Shown here: positions 16,026-27,110 of the stretch, one piece after another
Layout of the letters: the number at the start of each line of letters is the position of its first letter
Numbering within the stretch: position 1 is the first letter of the stretch
Assembly (NCBI GenBank): GCA_016845585.1
Contig: JAERSO010000052.1
Span: 1 to 64,000 of the forward strand
DNA length: 64,000 bases
Origin: Acidimicrobiaceae bacterium
Lineage (GTDB): Bacteria > Actinomycetota > Acidimicrobiia > Acidimicrobiales > Aldehydirespiratoraceae
Direction of reading: 5' to 3'
Notes under the pieces: generated by a model
The model's database searches: none
What the model saw: the letters and a program-made list of their open reading frames with translations, nothing else
What the model was told of the DNA's origin: nothing
Made by a program: the position numbers and the translations under genes

Positions 16026-16058
16026 CGCACACCTGGGACAGACCCCAGCGTGCGTTAG
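16022..16058. repeat. Palindromic repeat copy A (GGGACAGACCCC core) after prs
   Basis: The arms CTAACGCAC (16022-16030) and GTGCGTTAG (16050-16058) pair perfectly, with an inner TGGG/CCCA stem around an ACAGAC loop. The prs TAA stop lies in the left arm. It shares the core with copy B at 27062-27100 but has unrelated, still self-complementary flanks. It probably also acts as a transcription terminator. Confidence 0.6.
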
Positions 16059-16087
16059 CGGCGGGCGGAACAGGGCTGGCGCGCCGC

Positions 16088-16093
16088 TAACCT
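16088..16093 (+). promoter_or_regulatory. -10 hexamer TAACCT of rplY (leaderless)
   Basis: TAACCT ends 7 bases before the ATG at 16101, downstream of the hairpin after prs, so rplY has its own promoter. Confidence 0.5.
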
Positions 16094-16100
16094 TGTCCGA

Positions 16101-16775
16101 ATGTCAGAACTCCAGCTGAGCGTTGAAACCGGCCGTAAGGGCGGCACCCGTCCAGCCCGTAGATTGCGTCGCGAGGGCAAGATCCCCGCGGTCGTCTATG
16201 GACTTGAGGCGGATCCCGTCCCGGTCGCCATCGAGTGGCCCGCACTGCGTGCGGCCCTCACCACCGATGCGGGCCTCAACGCCCTCATCACCTTGAACAT
16301 CGACGGCGAGGATCATCTCACCGTCATCAAGGATCTCCAGCGTCACCCCGTGCGTCGCGACGTGATCCACCTCGACTTCATGCGGATTCGCGCTGACCAG
16401 GAGATCGAGGTCAACATCCCGATCAGCCTGACGGGTGAAGCCCTCGAGGTCACGCGCGCCGACGGCATGGTCGATCAGACCATGTACGAGCTCGTCATCC
16501 TCACGAAGCCTGGAAACGTGCCCGACGAGATCCTCGTCGATATCACCAACCTGCAACTCGGCGAGTCGATCAAGGTCGGCGACGTGGAGCTTCCTGCCGG
16601 GGCCACCGCGGTCGCCGATGCGGACGACGCCATCGCCATCTCGCTCATCACCCGTTCGACCCGTGAGGCCATGGCGCGTGACGCTGCGGCCGAAGCCGGC
16701 CTCGAAGAGGGTGGCGAGGCCGAGGCAGCCGACGATGACGGCGACGGCGACGGCGACGGCGACAGCGAAGACTGA
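16101..16775 (+). CDS. rplY: 50S ribosomal protein L25/general stress protein Ctc
   Basis: A protein of 224 residues. The N-terminal L25 beta-barrel (about 1-95) contains GGTRPARRLRREGKIPAVVYG and VIKDLQRHPVRRDVIHLDFMRI. The C-terminal TL5/CTC domain (about 98-190) contains VNIPISLTGEALEVTRADGMVDQTMYELVI. It binds 5S rRNA in the large subunit. The tail after residue 195 is an acidic DDDGDGDGDGDSED stretch, common in actinobacterial CTC proteins and encoded by a simple gacggcgacggc repeat. It is followed after 20 bases by pth, a classic pairing of ribosomal and translation-rescue genes. Confidence 0.95.
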   Translation: MSELQLSVETGRKGGTRPARRLRREGKIPAVVYGLEADPVPVAIEWPALRAALTTDAGLNALITLNIDGEDHLTVIKDLQRHPVRRDVIHLDFMRIRADQEIEVNIPISLTGEALEVTRADGMVDQTMYELVILTKPGNVPDEILVDITNLQLGESIKVGDVELPAGATAVADADDAIAISLITRSTREAMARDAAAEAGLEEGGEAEAADDDGDGDGDGDSED

Positions 16776-16795
16776 CGTTTCGTACCTGGCTCGCC

Positions 16796-17410
16796 ATGGT
16801 TCGACGTTCCCGAGAGGATCGGACGGGCTCGCCCGCCGACCTTCTGGTGGTCGGACTCGGCAACCCCGGTGAGGAATACGCCCAGACGCGCCACAACGCG
16901 GGTGTCTGGGTGATCGATGAGCTCGTCCGCCGTCATGGCGGGCGGCTTCGTCGCGGTCGGCGGGACTTCGCCGCGGTCGACGAGCTCCGGATCGGGTCCC
17001 ATCGGGTTGCCGTGGCCGTCCCCAGCACATACATGAATGAGTCGGGCAAGGCGGTCGCGCCGCTCGTGCGGCGCTTCGGTATCGAGGATCTCTCGCGGCT
17101 CGTCATCGTCCACGACGAACTCGACCTTCCCGTCGGCCGTTTGAAGGTGAAGCTCGGCGGTGGCCTGGCCGGCAACAACGGGCTCAAGTCGGTCCGGGCA
17201 AGCCTTCGCAGCGATGCCTTCGCCCGCATCCGGATCGGCGTCGGGAAGCCGGAGCCGGGCACCATGCGCGGCGCCGACTATGTGCTGAAGCGTCCGGCTC
17301 GTCGCGAACGACCTGAGCTCGACCGCATCGTCGGCGAAGCCGCTGACGCGGTGGAGTATCTCGCCGGCAGCGACATCGAATCGACGATGAATCGATTCAA
17401 CGGTGGCTAG
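16796..17410 (+). CDS. pth: peptidyl-tRNA hydrolase
   Basis: A protein of 204 residues that frees tRNA from peptidyl-tRNA dropped by the ribosome. Motifs: LLVVGLGNPGEEYAQTRHNAGVWVID (residues about 16-41, with the catalytic His in TRHNAG), PSTYMNESGKAV, VIVHDELDLPVGRLKVKLGGGLAGNNGLKS and FARIRIGVGKPEPG. The basic N-terminal extension MVRRSREDRTG is not conserved; a later start is possible. The 3' end overlaps the start of mfd by 8 bases, so the genes are translationally coupled. Confidence 0.94.
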   Translation: MVRRSREDRTGSPADLLVVGLGNPGEEYAQTRHNAGVWVIDELVRRHGGRLRRGRRDFAAVDELRIGSHRVAVAVPSTYMNESGKAVAPLVRRFGIEDLSRLVIVHDELDLPVGRLKVKLGGGLAGNNGLKSVRASLRSDAFARIRIGVGKPEPGTMRGADYVLKRPARRERPELDRIVGEAADAVEYLAGSDIESTMNRFNGG

Positions 17411-20400
17411 AGCCCCCTTCGCCGCACTCCGCGGCGCTCTCAGCGATGAGCCGGCGGTCCAGGCGGCGCTGGCGTCACGCAACCCGGTACTGGCTGTGCC
17501 GGACGCGGCTCGTGCGCTGGTGCTCAGTGCCATCTCTGACGCGTCTGAGCGCACACCGGTCCTCGTCGCCACCTCCTCACAGGCCGAAGCCGAGCGCATC
17601 GCCGCCGATGCGGCCATGGTGCTCGGAACCGATGCCGTCGCTTTGTTTCCGGCATGGGAGACCCTGCCGTTCGAGCGGGTCAGTCCGGGTATCGAGACGA
17701 TGGGACGTCGCCTTGAAGTGCTGCACCGGCTTCAGACCGATTCGCCGCCCGCAATGGTGGTGACGCCGGCCAGGTCGCTGATCCAGCGGCTGGACCCCAA
17801 CGCGGCAACCGCACCCGTGGTCGTCCGACCCGGTGATGTGCTCGACCCGACCTCGCTCGTCGAGGAATTGATCGCGATGGGCTACCACCGCGAGGCCCAG
17901 GTCGAGCATCGCGGTGAGCTCGCCGTTCGGGGCTCGATCGTCGACGTCTTCCCGAGCACGGCCGACGGCCCGATTCGCATCGATCTGTGGGGCGACGAGG
18001 TAGACCGTCTCACCGAGTTCTCTGTCGCCGATCAGCGCTCGAACGAGGATGTGCCCTTGGTCGAGATCTATCCGTGTCGCGAGTTCCGCCCGGACGAGGA
18101 GCATCGCGAACGCGCGGCGGAGCTGGTGGCCGAGGAACCCTGGGGGCGTGAGCAATGGGACCGGATCTCCGATGGTCAGCTCTTCGACGGCATGGAGTCA
18201 TGGCTGCCGTGGCTCATCGATGAACACCTCGTCCTGCCCGACCTGATCCCGGCCGACGGGTTGATCGTGTTGGTGGAACCCCGCCGCATCCGTGACCGTG
18301 CGGCCGAGATTCTCGCCGAGGAGGCCGACCTCGCGTCGTCGCTCGCACGCACGTGGGACGTCGATGCCGACTCGGTTCATCGACTCCACGTCGAGTTCGA
18401 TCGCCTGTTGACGGAGACGGAAGCCCCCACGTGGAACGTCCTGGCCACCGCCGACGGCCCCGACACCCCGGTGGTGGCCGCGTCGGCGTGGGAACCCGTG
18501 GTCGGCGACATCGAGCCGACCATCTCCCAGATGCAGGGCCTGCTCGCCGAGGGGTACCGAGTCGTGGTGGCAGCCGACGGCACCGCCAGCGCGGCCCGGC
18601 TCGAACAACTCCTCTCGGAGCGGGGACTCGCGCTGGGCCTGGTCGACGGCCCGTTGACCGAGACCAGCCCGGCCGCGGCGGTCGTCGTGGCGCCGATCGA
18701 TCGCGGTGCGGTCCTTCCCGCCGTGAAGCTCGCCGTGCTGGCGGAATCCGACCTCACCGGCCGTCGCCGCACCCACCGGCGGGCTCGCCGGCGCAAGCGC
18801 GATGCCCAGCGGTTCTTCGAGGATCTCCGTGAGGGGTCGTTCGTCGTGCATCACCAGCACGGTGTCGCCCGCTTCGGGGGCATGGTCACGCGCGCCATCG
18901 GCGGCAATGAACGCGACTATCTCCTGCTCGAGTACCGAGGTGGCGACAAGCTCTACGTCCCGTCGGACCAGATCGAGTCGGTGCGGCACTACACCGGCGG
19001 CGACACGCCGAGTCTCTCGAAGATGGGTGGGGCCGACTGGCACACGGCGAAGGCCAGGGTTCGCAGCGCCGTTCAGGAGATCGCCCAGGAACTCGTGGTG
19101 CTGTACCAGCGTCGAGTCACGTCGACGGGCCACGCGTTCGAGCCCGACACACCCTGGCAGAGCGAGTTCGAGGGCACGTTCCCGTTCCAGGAGACACCTG
19201 ACCAGCTTCACGCAATCATCGACGTGAAAAACGACATGGAACTCGAGTCGCCAATGGACCGACTGGTGGTCGGCGACGTCGGGTTCGGCAAGACCGAGGT
19301 GGCCATGCGCGCCGCCTTCAAGGCGATCCAGAGCGGGAAGCAGGTGGCCATTCTCGTGCCGACCACCCTGCTCGCTCAGCAGCACTACTCCACGTTCACC
19401 GAGCGCATGGCCCCGTACCCGATCCGGGTCGAGGTCCTCAGCCGGTTCCTCACCAACGCCCAGGCGAAGAAGGTGGTGCAGGCGGTGACCGACGGTGAGG
19501 TCGACCTCATCATCGGTACCCACCGGTTGCTGTCCGCCGACATCACGTTCAAGGACCTCGGCCTGTTGGTCGTCGATGAGGAACAGCGGTTCGGGGTCAG
19601 CCACAAAGAGCAAATCAAGCAGTTGCGTCACGACGTCGACGTCCTCACGCTCACGGCCACGCCGATCCCGCGCACGATGGAGATGAGCCTCACCGGCATC
19701 CGCGACATGTCGCTTCTCAACACGCCGCCGGCGGACCGTCAGCCGATCCTCACCTATGTCGGGGAGTACGAGGAGCGAGCGGTCGCCGAAGCGATCCGTC
19801 GTGAGTTGCTCCGGGAGGGGCAGGTCTTCTTCGTGCACAATCGGGTGCAGGACATCGAGCATGTGGCTGCGAACCTGCACGACCTGGTCCCCGAAGCGCG
19901 CATCGCGATCGCCCACGGCCAGATGGACGAAGGCACGCTCGAGCGGGTGGTCATCGACTTCTGGGAAGGCAAGTACGACGTGCTCGTCTGCACGACGATC
20001 ATCGAGTCGGGCATCGACATGCCCACGGTCAACACCCTGATCGCCGACCGGGCGGACCTACTCGGCCTTGGTCAGCTCCATCAGCTTCGTGGTCGCGTCG
20101 GCCGCGCCGGTTCGCGCGCCTACGCCTATCTGTTCCACCCCGTGGACCGAGTCTTGAGCGAAGAGGCCTACGAGCGCCTGAAGACGATCGGCGAGGCGAC
20201 CGAACTCGGTTCCGGATTCCGCATCGCGATGCGCGACCTCGAGATTCGTGGCGCAGGCAATCTGTTGGGCACCGGCCAGTCCGGACACATCGCGGCGGTG
20301 GGGTACGACCTGTACTGCCAGATGGTCACCGAGGCGGTCGCCGAACTCAAGGGCGAAACCGTGCCGGACCCGGTCGAGATCGCCATCGAGGTGCCCGGTG

Positions 20401-20867
20401 ACGCCCATCTTCCCGACAACTATGTCCTCAAGGAGACAAACCGGCTCGAGGCCTACCGGCGCCTCGCATCCATCGAGACGCTCGAGGCGCTCGAGGACGT
20501 TCGCGCCGAGTGGCTCGACCGTTTCGGGCCGATCCCTCCGGCGGCCGAGGCGTTGCTTCAGGTCGGCCGACTCCGTGTCGAGTGCGTTCGCAGTGGTGTC
20601 CGTGAGATCACCGTCACCAAGGGTCCGGGGTTCGGTGGGCCCGACCATGTGGCCAAGCTCACTCCGGTCACGCTGCCTGACAGCCGCCAGGTTCGCATGC
20701 AGCGGCTGTACTCGGGCAAGGGAGCGGGCAACGCGGCCATCTACAAGGAGATGGTGAATGAGCTCCACCTGCCTCTTCGCAAGAAGGAAGGGGCGGTCGT
20801 GGACCAGTTGGTGAAGATCATGGCCGACCTCCTGCCCGATATCGCCGATAACCTGCAGCCTTCGTGA
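17403..20867 (+). CDS. mfd: transcription-repair coupling factor Mfd
   Basis: A DNA translocase of 1154 residues that removes RNA polymerase stalled at lesions and recruits UvrA. Order of domains: UvrB-like region (about 35-330), RNA-polymerase-interacting domain with [17 protein letters not shown] (about 478-494), RecG-like translocase with Walker [18 protein letters not shown] (about 623-639) and [12 protein letters not shown] (Walker B), the [13 protein letters not shown] motif III, the [13 protein letters not shown] motif VI, and a C-terminal TRCF domain. Length is normal. GTG at 17403 overlaps pth. The next gene starts within the last codons (ATG-like 4-base overlap at 20864). Confidence 0.97.
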   Translation: MARAPFAALRGALSDEPAVQAALASRNPVLAVPDAARALVLSAISDASERTPVLVATSSQAEAERIAADAAMVLGTDAVALFPAWETLPFERVSPGIETMGRRLEVLHRLQTDSPPAMVVTPARSLIQRLDPNAATAPVVVRPGDVLDPTSLVEELIAMGYHREAQVEHRGELAVRGSIVDVFPSTADGPIRIDLWGDEVDRLTEFSVADQRSNEDVPLVEIYPCREFRPDEEHRERAAELVAEEPWGREQWDRISDGQLFDGMESWLPWLIDEHLVLPDLIPADGLIVLVEPRRIRDRAAEILAEEADLASSLARTWDVDADSVHRLHVEFDRLLTETEAPTWNVLATADGPDTPVVAASAWEPVVGDIEPTISQMQGLLAEGYRVVVAADGTASAARLEQLLSERGLALGLVDGPLTETSPAAAVVVAPIDRGAVLPAVKLAVLAESDLTGRRRTHRRARRRKRDAQRFFEDLREGSFVVHHQHGVARFGGMVTRAIGGNERDYLLLEYRGGDKLYVPSDQIESVRHYTGGDTPSLSKMGGADWHTAKARVRSAVQEIAQELVVLYQRRVTSTGHAFEPDTPWQSEFEGTFPFQETPDQLHAIIDVKNDMELESPMDRLVVGDVGFGKTEVAMRAAFKAIQSGKQVAILVPTTLLAQQHYSTFTERMAPYPIRVEVLSRFLTNAQAKKVVQAVTDGEVDLIIGTHRLLSADITFKDLGLLVVDEEQRFGVSHKEQIKQLRHDVDVLTLTATPIPRTMEMSLTGIRDMSLLNTPPADRQPILTYVGEYEERAVAEAIRRELLREGQVFFVHNRVQDIEHVAANLHDLVPEARIAIAHGQMDEGTLERVVIDFWEGKYDVLVCTTIIESGIDMPTVNTLIADRADLLGLGQLHQLRGRVGRAGSRAYAYLFHPVDRVLSEEAYERLKTIGEATELGSGFRIAMRDLEIRGAGNLLGTGQSGHIAAVGYDLYCQMVTEAVAELKGETVPDPVEIAIEVPGDAHLPDNYVLKETNRLEAYRRLASIETLEALEDVRAEWLDRFGPIPPAAEALLQVGRLRVECVRSGVREITVTKGPGFGGPDHVAKLTPVTLPDSRQVRMQRLYSGKGAGNAAIYKEMVNELHLPLRKKEGAVVDQLVKIMADLLPDIADNLQPS

Positions 20868-21937
20868 ACGACGTTTCTGAATCTCCTGCCGCCCGCGCTG
20901 CACGCGAACAGGCCGCGAAGACCTCGCCACTCCTGCTCCTGGTGCCCGCGATCATCGCGATCGTGGTGGCTGCGGTCATCGCGCTGGCGTTCACCAGGGA
21001 CGACGACGCCGAGACGGTTGACGCCTCTGACCCGGCCGACACCACCGGTATCGAGGACGATGAGGAGTCCATCGCAGCCGACGATCCGGCTGCGGCTCCG
21101 GCCCCGACGGTCGATCCCGCGTCGATCCCTGACATCGCCGCCAGCTTCCGGGGTGTCGACCTGTCGGGCGAGGAACTCCTCGCACGGGCCACGACGCCGA
21201 ACGGACTCGCCCCGAGCCCTCAGGCGCTTGCCGACCAGGTCACGACATGGCTCCTGGTCCAGGCGGTCACCGACGTTCTCACCGAGCGCGGGGATGCGGT
21301 CTCCGACATCGACATCGCCGAGGCCGAGGCGTCGGCGGAGTCGCTCGGCATTCAGCCGGGCACCATCGCCTATGACGCCGCCCTCGAGCTCCAGGCGCTC
21401 ATCAATGCGCTGAACGATTTTGCACAGGACAACGCCACCGTCGGTGAGAGCTCGATCGAGCTCATCTGCTCGAGCCACATCCTGCTGGCGACTGAGGAGG
21501 AGGCGTTCGCCGCGATCGATCGCATCGAGGCCGGCGATGAGTTCGCCACGGTCGCCATGGAGGTTTCGACCGGCCCGAGCGGGCCTGCCGGCGGCGAACT
21601 CGGCTGTGTCGACACCACCACGTTCGTCGCCGAGTACGTCGACGGCGCGAGGGAAAACGGCGTCGGCGTCACCGAACCCGTCGAGTCACAGTTCGGCTTC
21701 CACGTCATCGACGTCCGCTACCTCGGGCCCTTGGCCGAGGACGTCGATCCGTCGATGACCCCGGAGCTCTTCGCCAACCTCGCTGAAGGCGAACAGCGCG
21801 CTGCGGAAGCAGCGTTGTTCGACGAGATCGTGGCGCAGGCGTCCGAAGCGGTCTCGGTCGAGCACTTCATCGACCCGACGATCGGGATCTGGATCTTCCC
21901 TCCCGGCTCCGTCCAGGCACCGCCCGTCGTCGGCTGA
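20864..21937 (+). CDS. Membrane-anchored peptidyl-prolyl isomerase (parvulin/SurA-like)
   Basis: A protein of 357 residues. A short cytoplasmic N-terminus leads to one transmembrane helix (about 22-45, LLLLVPAIIAIVVAAVIALAF) and an acidic linker (about 45-95). A SurA N-terminal-like helical region is followed by a parvulin PPIase domain (about 200-290; SSHILLATEEEAFAAIDRIEAGDEFATVAMEVSTG, GGELGC, QFGFHVIDV). It probably assists folding of secreted proteins outside the membrane. The place between mfd and mazG fits the conserved actinobacterial order. GTG start overlaps mfd by 4 bases. Confidence 0.88.
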   Translation: MNDVSESPAARAAREQAAKTSPLLLLVPAIIAIVVAAVIALAFTRDDDAETVDASDPADTTGIEDDEESIAADDPAAAPAPTVDPASIPDIAASFRGVDLSGEELLARATTPNGLAPSPQALADQVTTWLLVQAVTDVLTERGDAVSDIDIAEAEASAESLGIQPGTIAYDAALELQALINALNDFAQDNATVGESSIELICSSHILLATEEEAFAAIDRIEAGDEFATVAMEVSTGPSGPAGGELGCVDTTTFVAEYVDGARENGVGVTEPVESQFGFHVIDVRYLGPLAEDVDPSMTPELFANLAEGEQRAAEAALFDEIVAQASEAVSVEHFIDPTIGIWIFPPGSVQAPPVVG

Positions 21938-21946
21938 TCCCGTCGG

Positions 21947-23401
21947 ATGGCCGGTCGTCTGACCATCGTCGGTCTCGGTCCTGGGGACGATCAACTCCTC
22001 ACGCCCCAGACCCGCGCGGCGATTGCTGCGGCGGACGTCGCTTTCCTTCGAACGAACCGGCACCCGGCCGCGTCCGCGCTCGGCGACGTTCCCTCCTTCG
22101 ACGAGATCTATGAACGGGCGGACACCTTCGATGCCGTCTACCGGGAGATCGTCGAGCGCCTGATCGCGGCGACCGAAGCCGGTGACGTGCTCTACGCCGT
22201 CCCGGGTTCGCCGCTGGTCCTCGAACGGACCGTCGAACTCCTTCGTGCCGCCGGTGATACCGGCCGAATCGACCTCGAGATACTGCCGGCGATGTCGTTT
22301 CTGGACGCGGCATGGGCGGCGCTTCGAATCGACCCGGTCGAGGAGGGAGTTCGTCTCGTCGACGGCCACCGCTTCGCCATCGCCGCGGCCGGGCAGACCG
22401 GTCCCCTGCTCGTTGCGCATTGTCACGCGGCCCACATCCTCAGCGACATCAAGCTGGCGGTGGAGGACCCACCGTCATCGGTCATCGTCCTGCAGCGATT
22501 GGGTCTGGTCGACGAGAAGGTGTTCGAGGTCGCTTGGAGTGATCTCGACCGCGAGGTGGACGCCGATCACCTGACATCGATCTACATACCCGAGTTGGCG
22601 GCTCCCGTTGCGGCGGAGTTCGCCCGCTTCGAGGAGCTCGTGCGGGTACTGCGGGAGCAGTGCCCATGGGATCAGGAGCAGACCCACGCGTCGCTGCGCC
22701 GACACCTGCTCGAAGAGACCCACGAGACCATCGAAGCTCTCGACGCTCGTGCCGCGCTCAGCGACGACGAATTCGATGCTGACCTCGACGAACACCTGGC
22801 CGAGGAGCTGGGTGATCTCCTCTACCAGATCTTCTTCCACGCCCGCCTCGGTGCGGAACGAGGCTCGTTCACCGTTGCCGACGTCGCCCGGGGCTGCCAC
22901 GACAAGCTCGTGTACCGCCATCCCCATGTCTTCGCGCCCGACGGCGGTGATCTCGTCGAAGCGGACGACTCCGGAAGCGTCGTGCGCAACTGGGAGCAGC
23001 TGAAGGCACAGGAGAAGGAACGGGAGTCAGCGATGGATGGAATCCCACCTTCGCTGCCGGCGCTGATGTTGGCCCTGAAGATCCAGAAGCGGGCCGCGTC
23101 GACCGGCTTCGACTGGGATGGTGGTCCCGAGGTCGCCTATGTCGATGTCGAGGACGAACTGGCCGAGGTCCGCGAGGATCCGAGCGAGCACGAGGTCGGG
23201 GACCTGTTGTTCGCCGCCGTGCAGGTGGCGCGTCGGCTTGACCATGATCCGGAGGCTGCACTGCGCGAAGCGGCGCACCGATTCGCCCGACGGTTCCGAT
23301 TGGTCGAGCAGGATGCTGACAATCTGGGTATTGATCTCTCGTCCGCCCCTGAGGCAGAGTTGACCACGCTGTGGGCGGCAGCGAAGCGGGTCGCGGGATA
23401 G
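21947..23401 (+). CDS. mazG: Tetrapyrrole-methylase-like / MazG nucleoside triphosphate pyrophosphohydrolase fusion
   Basis: A two-domain protein of 484 residues. The N-terminal domain (about 1-215) is a SAM-dependent tetrapyrrole methylase fold (MAGRLTIVGLGPGDDQLLTP, YAVPGSPLVLERTV), as in Bacillus YabN. The C-terminal half holds two MazG modules: LVRVLREQCPWDQEQTHASL with EETHETIEALD and EELGDLLYQIFFHARL, then DELAEVREDPSEHEVGDLLFAAVQVARRL with its E-x(n)-E-x2-D metal site. MazG hydrolyses (d)NTPs and aberrant nucleotides and can lower ppGpp signalling; the methylase part is usually non-catalytic or of unknown substrate. It starts 9 bases after the PPIase gene. Confidence 0.92.
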   Translation: MAGRLTIVGLGPGDDQLLTPQTRAAIAAADVAFLRTNRHPAASALGDVPSFDEIYERADTFDAVYREIVERLIAATEAGDVLYAVPGSPLVLERTVELLRAAGDTGRIDLEILPAMSFLDAAWAALRIDPVEEGVRLVDGHRFAIAAAGQTGPLLVAHCHAAHILSDIKLAVEDPPSSVIVLQRLGLVDEKVFEVAWSDLDREVDADHLTSIYIPELAAPVAAEFARFEELVRVLREQCPWDQEQTHASLRRHLLEETHETIEALDARAALSDDEFDADLDEHLAEELGDLLYQIFFHARLGAERGSFTVADVARGCHDKLVYRHPHVFAPDGGDLVEADDSGSVVRNWEQLKAQEKERESAMDGIPPSLPALMLALKIQKRAASTGFDWDGGPEVAYVDVEDELAEVREDPSEHEVGDLLFAAVQVARRLDHDPEAALREAAHRFARRFRLVEQDADNLGIDLSSAPEAELTTLWAAAKRVAG

Positions 23402-25218
<1,817 letters not shown>

Positions 25219-25221
25219 GCG

Positions 25222-25659
25222 CTACTGGAGCCGGATGTGTCGACGCGAAACCGGCGTCGACGTCACCACGTTCGACGTGGTGTCCCCGTACTGCCAGAGC
25301 CGTTCGCCGAGGTCGCCGATGTGTTCCACGTCGCGGAACCACGCCCGGATCACGTGGCTCTCGCTCCCGGTGACCCGGAGGCACTCGACGACTTCGGGCG
25401 CCGCTTCGGCGAGCTCATCGATCGAGCTCGCGTTCGTGCCCGATGACATCACGCGGATGATCGCCTGGATCGGGAAGCCCAGCGCGGCCTGATCGGTGAC
25501 GATCGTGTAGCCGGTGATGACCCCGTCGCGCTCGAGACGTTTGACCCGATCTGCCACCGCCGGTGCGGAGAGTCCGACCAGATCACCCAGTTCTCGGTAG
25601 GAGATGCGGGCGTTCGCCTTGAGCTCGGAGAGGATCTGCAACGTGATGTCGTCGAACAT
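25222..25659 (-). CDS. Lrp/AsnC family transcriptional regulator
   Basis: A protein of 145 residues. The N-terminal winged helix has MFDDITLQILSELKANARISYRELGDLVGLSAPAVADRVKRLERDGVI (HTH about 20-42). The C-terminal RAM/ligand-binding domain has VECLRVTGSESHVIRAWFRDVEHIGDL. Lrp-type proteins sense amino acids and control their metabolism. The reading frame extends upstream, and ATG 25665 is possible. ATG 25659 is preferred because a TAGACT -10 element ends 7 bases before it, as for other leaderless genes here. It is divergent from the 48-aa ORF at 25784. Confidence 0.88.
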   Translation of the reverse strand: MFDDITLQILSELKANARISYRELGDLVGLSAPAVADRVKRLERDGVITGYTIVTDQAALGFPIQAIIRVMSSGTNASSIDELAEAAPEVVECLRVTGSESHVIRAWFRDVEHIGDLGERLWQYGDTTSNVVTSTPVSRRHIRLQ

Positions 25660-25666
25660 GTGCATG

Positions 25667-25672
25667 AGTCTA
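25667..25672 (-). promoter_or_regulatory. -10 hexamer TAGACT of the Lrp gene (leaderless)
   Basis: On the minus strand TAGACT ends 7 bases before ATG 25659 and only 1 base before ATG 25665, so it argues for the shorter protein. Confidence 0.5.
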
Positions 25673-25770
25673 TTTGGAAGCAGAGGTGAAACTCGACAAT
25701 CACCTTGTGAATCGTCGCTCAACTGTGGATTCGATCGAAAGATCAACGGGATCGAAGGTCGTGTTCCCCG

Positions 25771-25776
25771 TATCGT
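25771..25776 (+). promoter_or_regulatory. -10 hexamer TATCGT of the 48-aa ORF (leaderless)
   Basis: TATCGT ends 7 bases before ATG 25784, the main evidence that this short ORF is expressed. Confidence 0.45.
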
Positions 25777-25783
25777 GAGAGCC

Positions 25784-25930
25784 ATGAACGCAAGCCGCAT
25801 CTCCCCCAATCTCGACCGGTTGCTCAGCGCTTGGAACGCCCACCACGAACTGCGGCGCTCCGGTGCCGATGTCCGTGAACTGGCCGAGTCCCGCCATCAT
25901 CTCGATCGCATCCGTCTCGGGATCGTTTGA
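25784..25930 (+). CDS. Small protein of unknown function (48 aa)
   Basis: A 48-residue ORF, MNASRISPNLDRLLSAWNAHHELRR..., predicted to be two short amphipathic helices and rich in Arg, His and Leu. It has no signal peptide, cysteine or membrane segment. The frame is open further upstream, but the ATG at 25784 is preceded by TATCGT with the standard 7-base spacing, so a leaderless transcript is likely. It lies between a divergent Lrp gene and XdhC and ends just before the XdhC operator palindrome. I do not recognise a function. Confidence 0.55.
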   Translation: MNASRISPNLDRLLSAWNAHHELRRSGADVRELAESRHHLDRIRLGIV

Positions 25931-25932
25931 GA

Positions 25933-25961
25933 ACAGGTCCCAGGGTTACCCTGGGGCCTGT
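25933..25961. promoter_or_regulatory. 29-bp palindrome centred on the -10 of the xdhC-like gene
   Basis: The arms ACAGGTCCCAGGG (25933-25945) and CCCTGGGGCCTGT (25949-25961) pair over 13 bp with one G-T, around TTA. The -10 hexamer TACCCT (25947-25952) is at the centre and ends 7 bases before GTG 25960. Because the transcript would start near the GTG, the symmetry is better read as a protein operator than an mRNA hairpin. The last two bases overlap the start codon. Confidence 0.5.
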
Positions 25962-27063
25962 GAAGGAACTCTTCGACGACTTCAACCGCTGGAGCGCGGC
26001 CGGCGACCGGTTCGCGGTTGCCCGTGTCGTCGATCTCGAAGGATCTGGGCCGCGCCTTCCCGGCGCGGCCATGGCCGTCACCGAGTCGAGTGATGTGATC
26101 GGCTCCGTCTCCGGCGGCTGCGTCGAAGGCGCCGTTGTGATCGAGTCGCTCGATGTGCTCGAGAACGACTCGCATCGGATCGTCACGTTCGGATTCAGCG
26201 ATGACGAGGCGTTCGCGGTGGGACTCACCTGCGGTGGCACGATCCACCTCTTCCTCGAGGCGTTCGATGCCGGCGAGTGGTACACGCACCTCCAGGCCGA
26301 CATCGCCGCTGGGTCCCCGGTCGCACTTGCCACGGTGATCGAGGGACCGGGAGCCGGCAACAAACTGCTGCTGCGAGCCGATGTCACCGGACCCGCGGCG
26401 GTCGGCACGCTCGGCAACGCCGACCTCGATCGAGTCGTCGATCGGGATGCCCGAGGTGAGCTCGCGGCCGGGCGCACCGGCATCCGTCACTACGGCGAAC
26501 ACGGCGAGGCGCGTGAGGGCGTCGTGTCCGTGTTCATCGAGAGCTTTGCTCCGCCGCCCAAGATGCTCATCTTCGGTGCCGTCGACTTCACCGCGGCGCT
26601 CGGCCGTGTCGCCAAGGTGCTCGGCTATCGCGTCACGGTCTGCGACGCTCGAGAAGTCTTCGCCACCCGGGCCCGCTTCCCCATGGCCGACGATCTCGAG
26701 GTCGATTGGCCCGATCGCATTCTCGACCGCCTCGGTCCGGACCTCGGCCCTCGAGACGCCATCTGCATTCTAACCCACGACGCCAAGTTCGACATTCCTG
26801 CCGTGGTCGGCTCTTTGGCCACTGATGTCGGCTACATCGGCGTCATGGGTAGCCGGCGTACCCACGATGACCGCACCCAGCGCCTGATCGATGCGGGCGT
26901 CGACCGGGAGGGCCTCGATCGTCTCCACTCACCGATCGGGCTCGACATCGGCGCTCGTACCCCCGAAGAGACGGCGATCTCCATCACCGCCGAGATCATC
27001 ACGCGTCGCACCGGCCGCGAAGCTCGAGCCCTCAAGATCACCGACGGCCCGATCCACGACTGA
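25960..27063 (+). CDS. XdhC/CoxI family molybdenum-hydroxylase maturation protein
   Basis: A protein of 367 residues. The N-terminal XdhC_CoxI domain has RFAVARVVDLEGSGPRLPGAAMAVTE and GSVSGGCVEGAVV (about 25-70). The C-terminal XdhC Rossmann domain has MLIFGAVDFTAALGRVAKVLGYRVTVCDAR (about 205-235), ILTHDAKFDIPAV and the signature YIGVMGSRRTHDDRTQRL. Such proteins bind molybdopterin cytosine dinucleotide and insert sulfurated cofactor into CO dehydrogenase or xanthine dehydrogenase (CoxF/CoxI role). With the MobA-like and CoxG genes downstream it forms a maturation set, but no coxMSL subunits are in the window. GTG 25960 is supported by the -10 element in the palindrome. Confidence 0.9.
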   Translation: MKELFDDFNRWSAAGDRFAVARVVDLEGSGPRLPGAAMAVTESSDVIGSVSGGCVEGAVVIESLDVLENDSHRIVTFGFSDDEAFAVGLTCGGTIHLFLEAFDAGEWYTHLQADIAAGSPVALATVIEGPGAGNKLLLRADVTGPAAVGTLGNADLDRVVDRDARGELAAGRTGIRHYGEHGEAREGVVSVFIESFAPPPKMLIFGAVDFTAALGRVAKVLGYRVTVCDAREVFATRARFPMADDLEVDWPDRILDRLGPDLGPRDAICILTHDAKFDIPAVVGSLATDVGYIGVMGSRRTHDDRTQRLIDAGVDREGLDRLHSPIGLDIGARTPEETAISITAEIITRRTGREARALKITDGPIHD

Positions 27064-27100
27064 GAAAGCACGCTGGGGACAGACCCCATCGTGCTTTCTC
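27062..27100. repeat. Palindromic repeat copy B (GGGGACAGACCCC core) after the xdhC-like gene
   Basis: The arms GAGAAAGCACG (27062-27072) and CGTGCTTTCTC (27090-27100) form an 11-bp stem, then TGGGG/CCCCA pair around ACAGA. It begins inside the XdhC TGA stop and lies between convergent genes, so it likely also terminates transcription. Same core as copy A, different flanks. Confidence 0.6.
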
Positions 27101-27110
27101 GTGGTCACCG

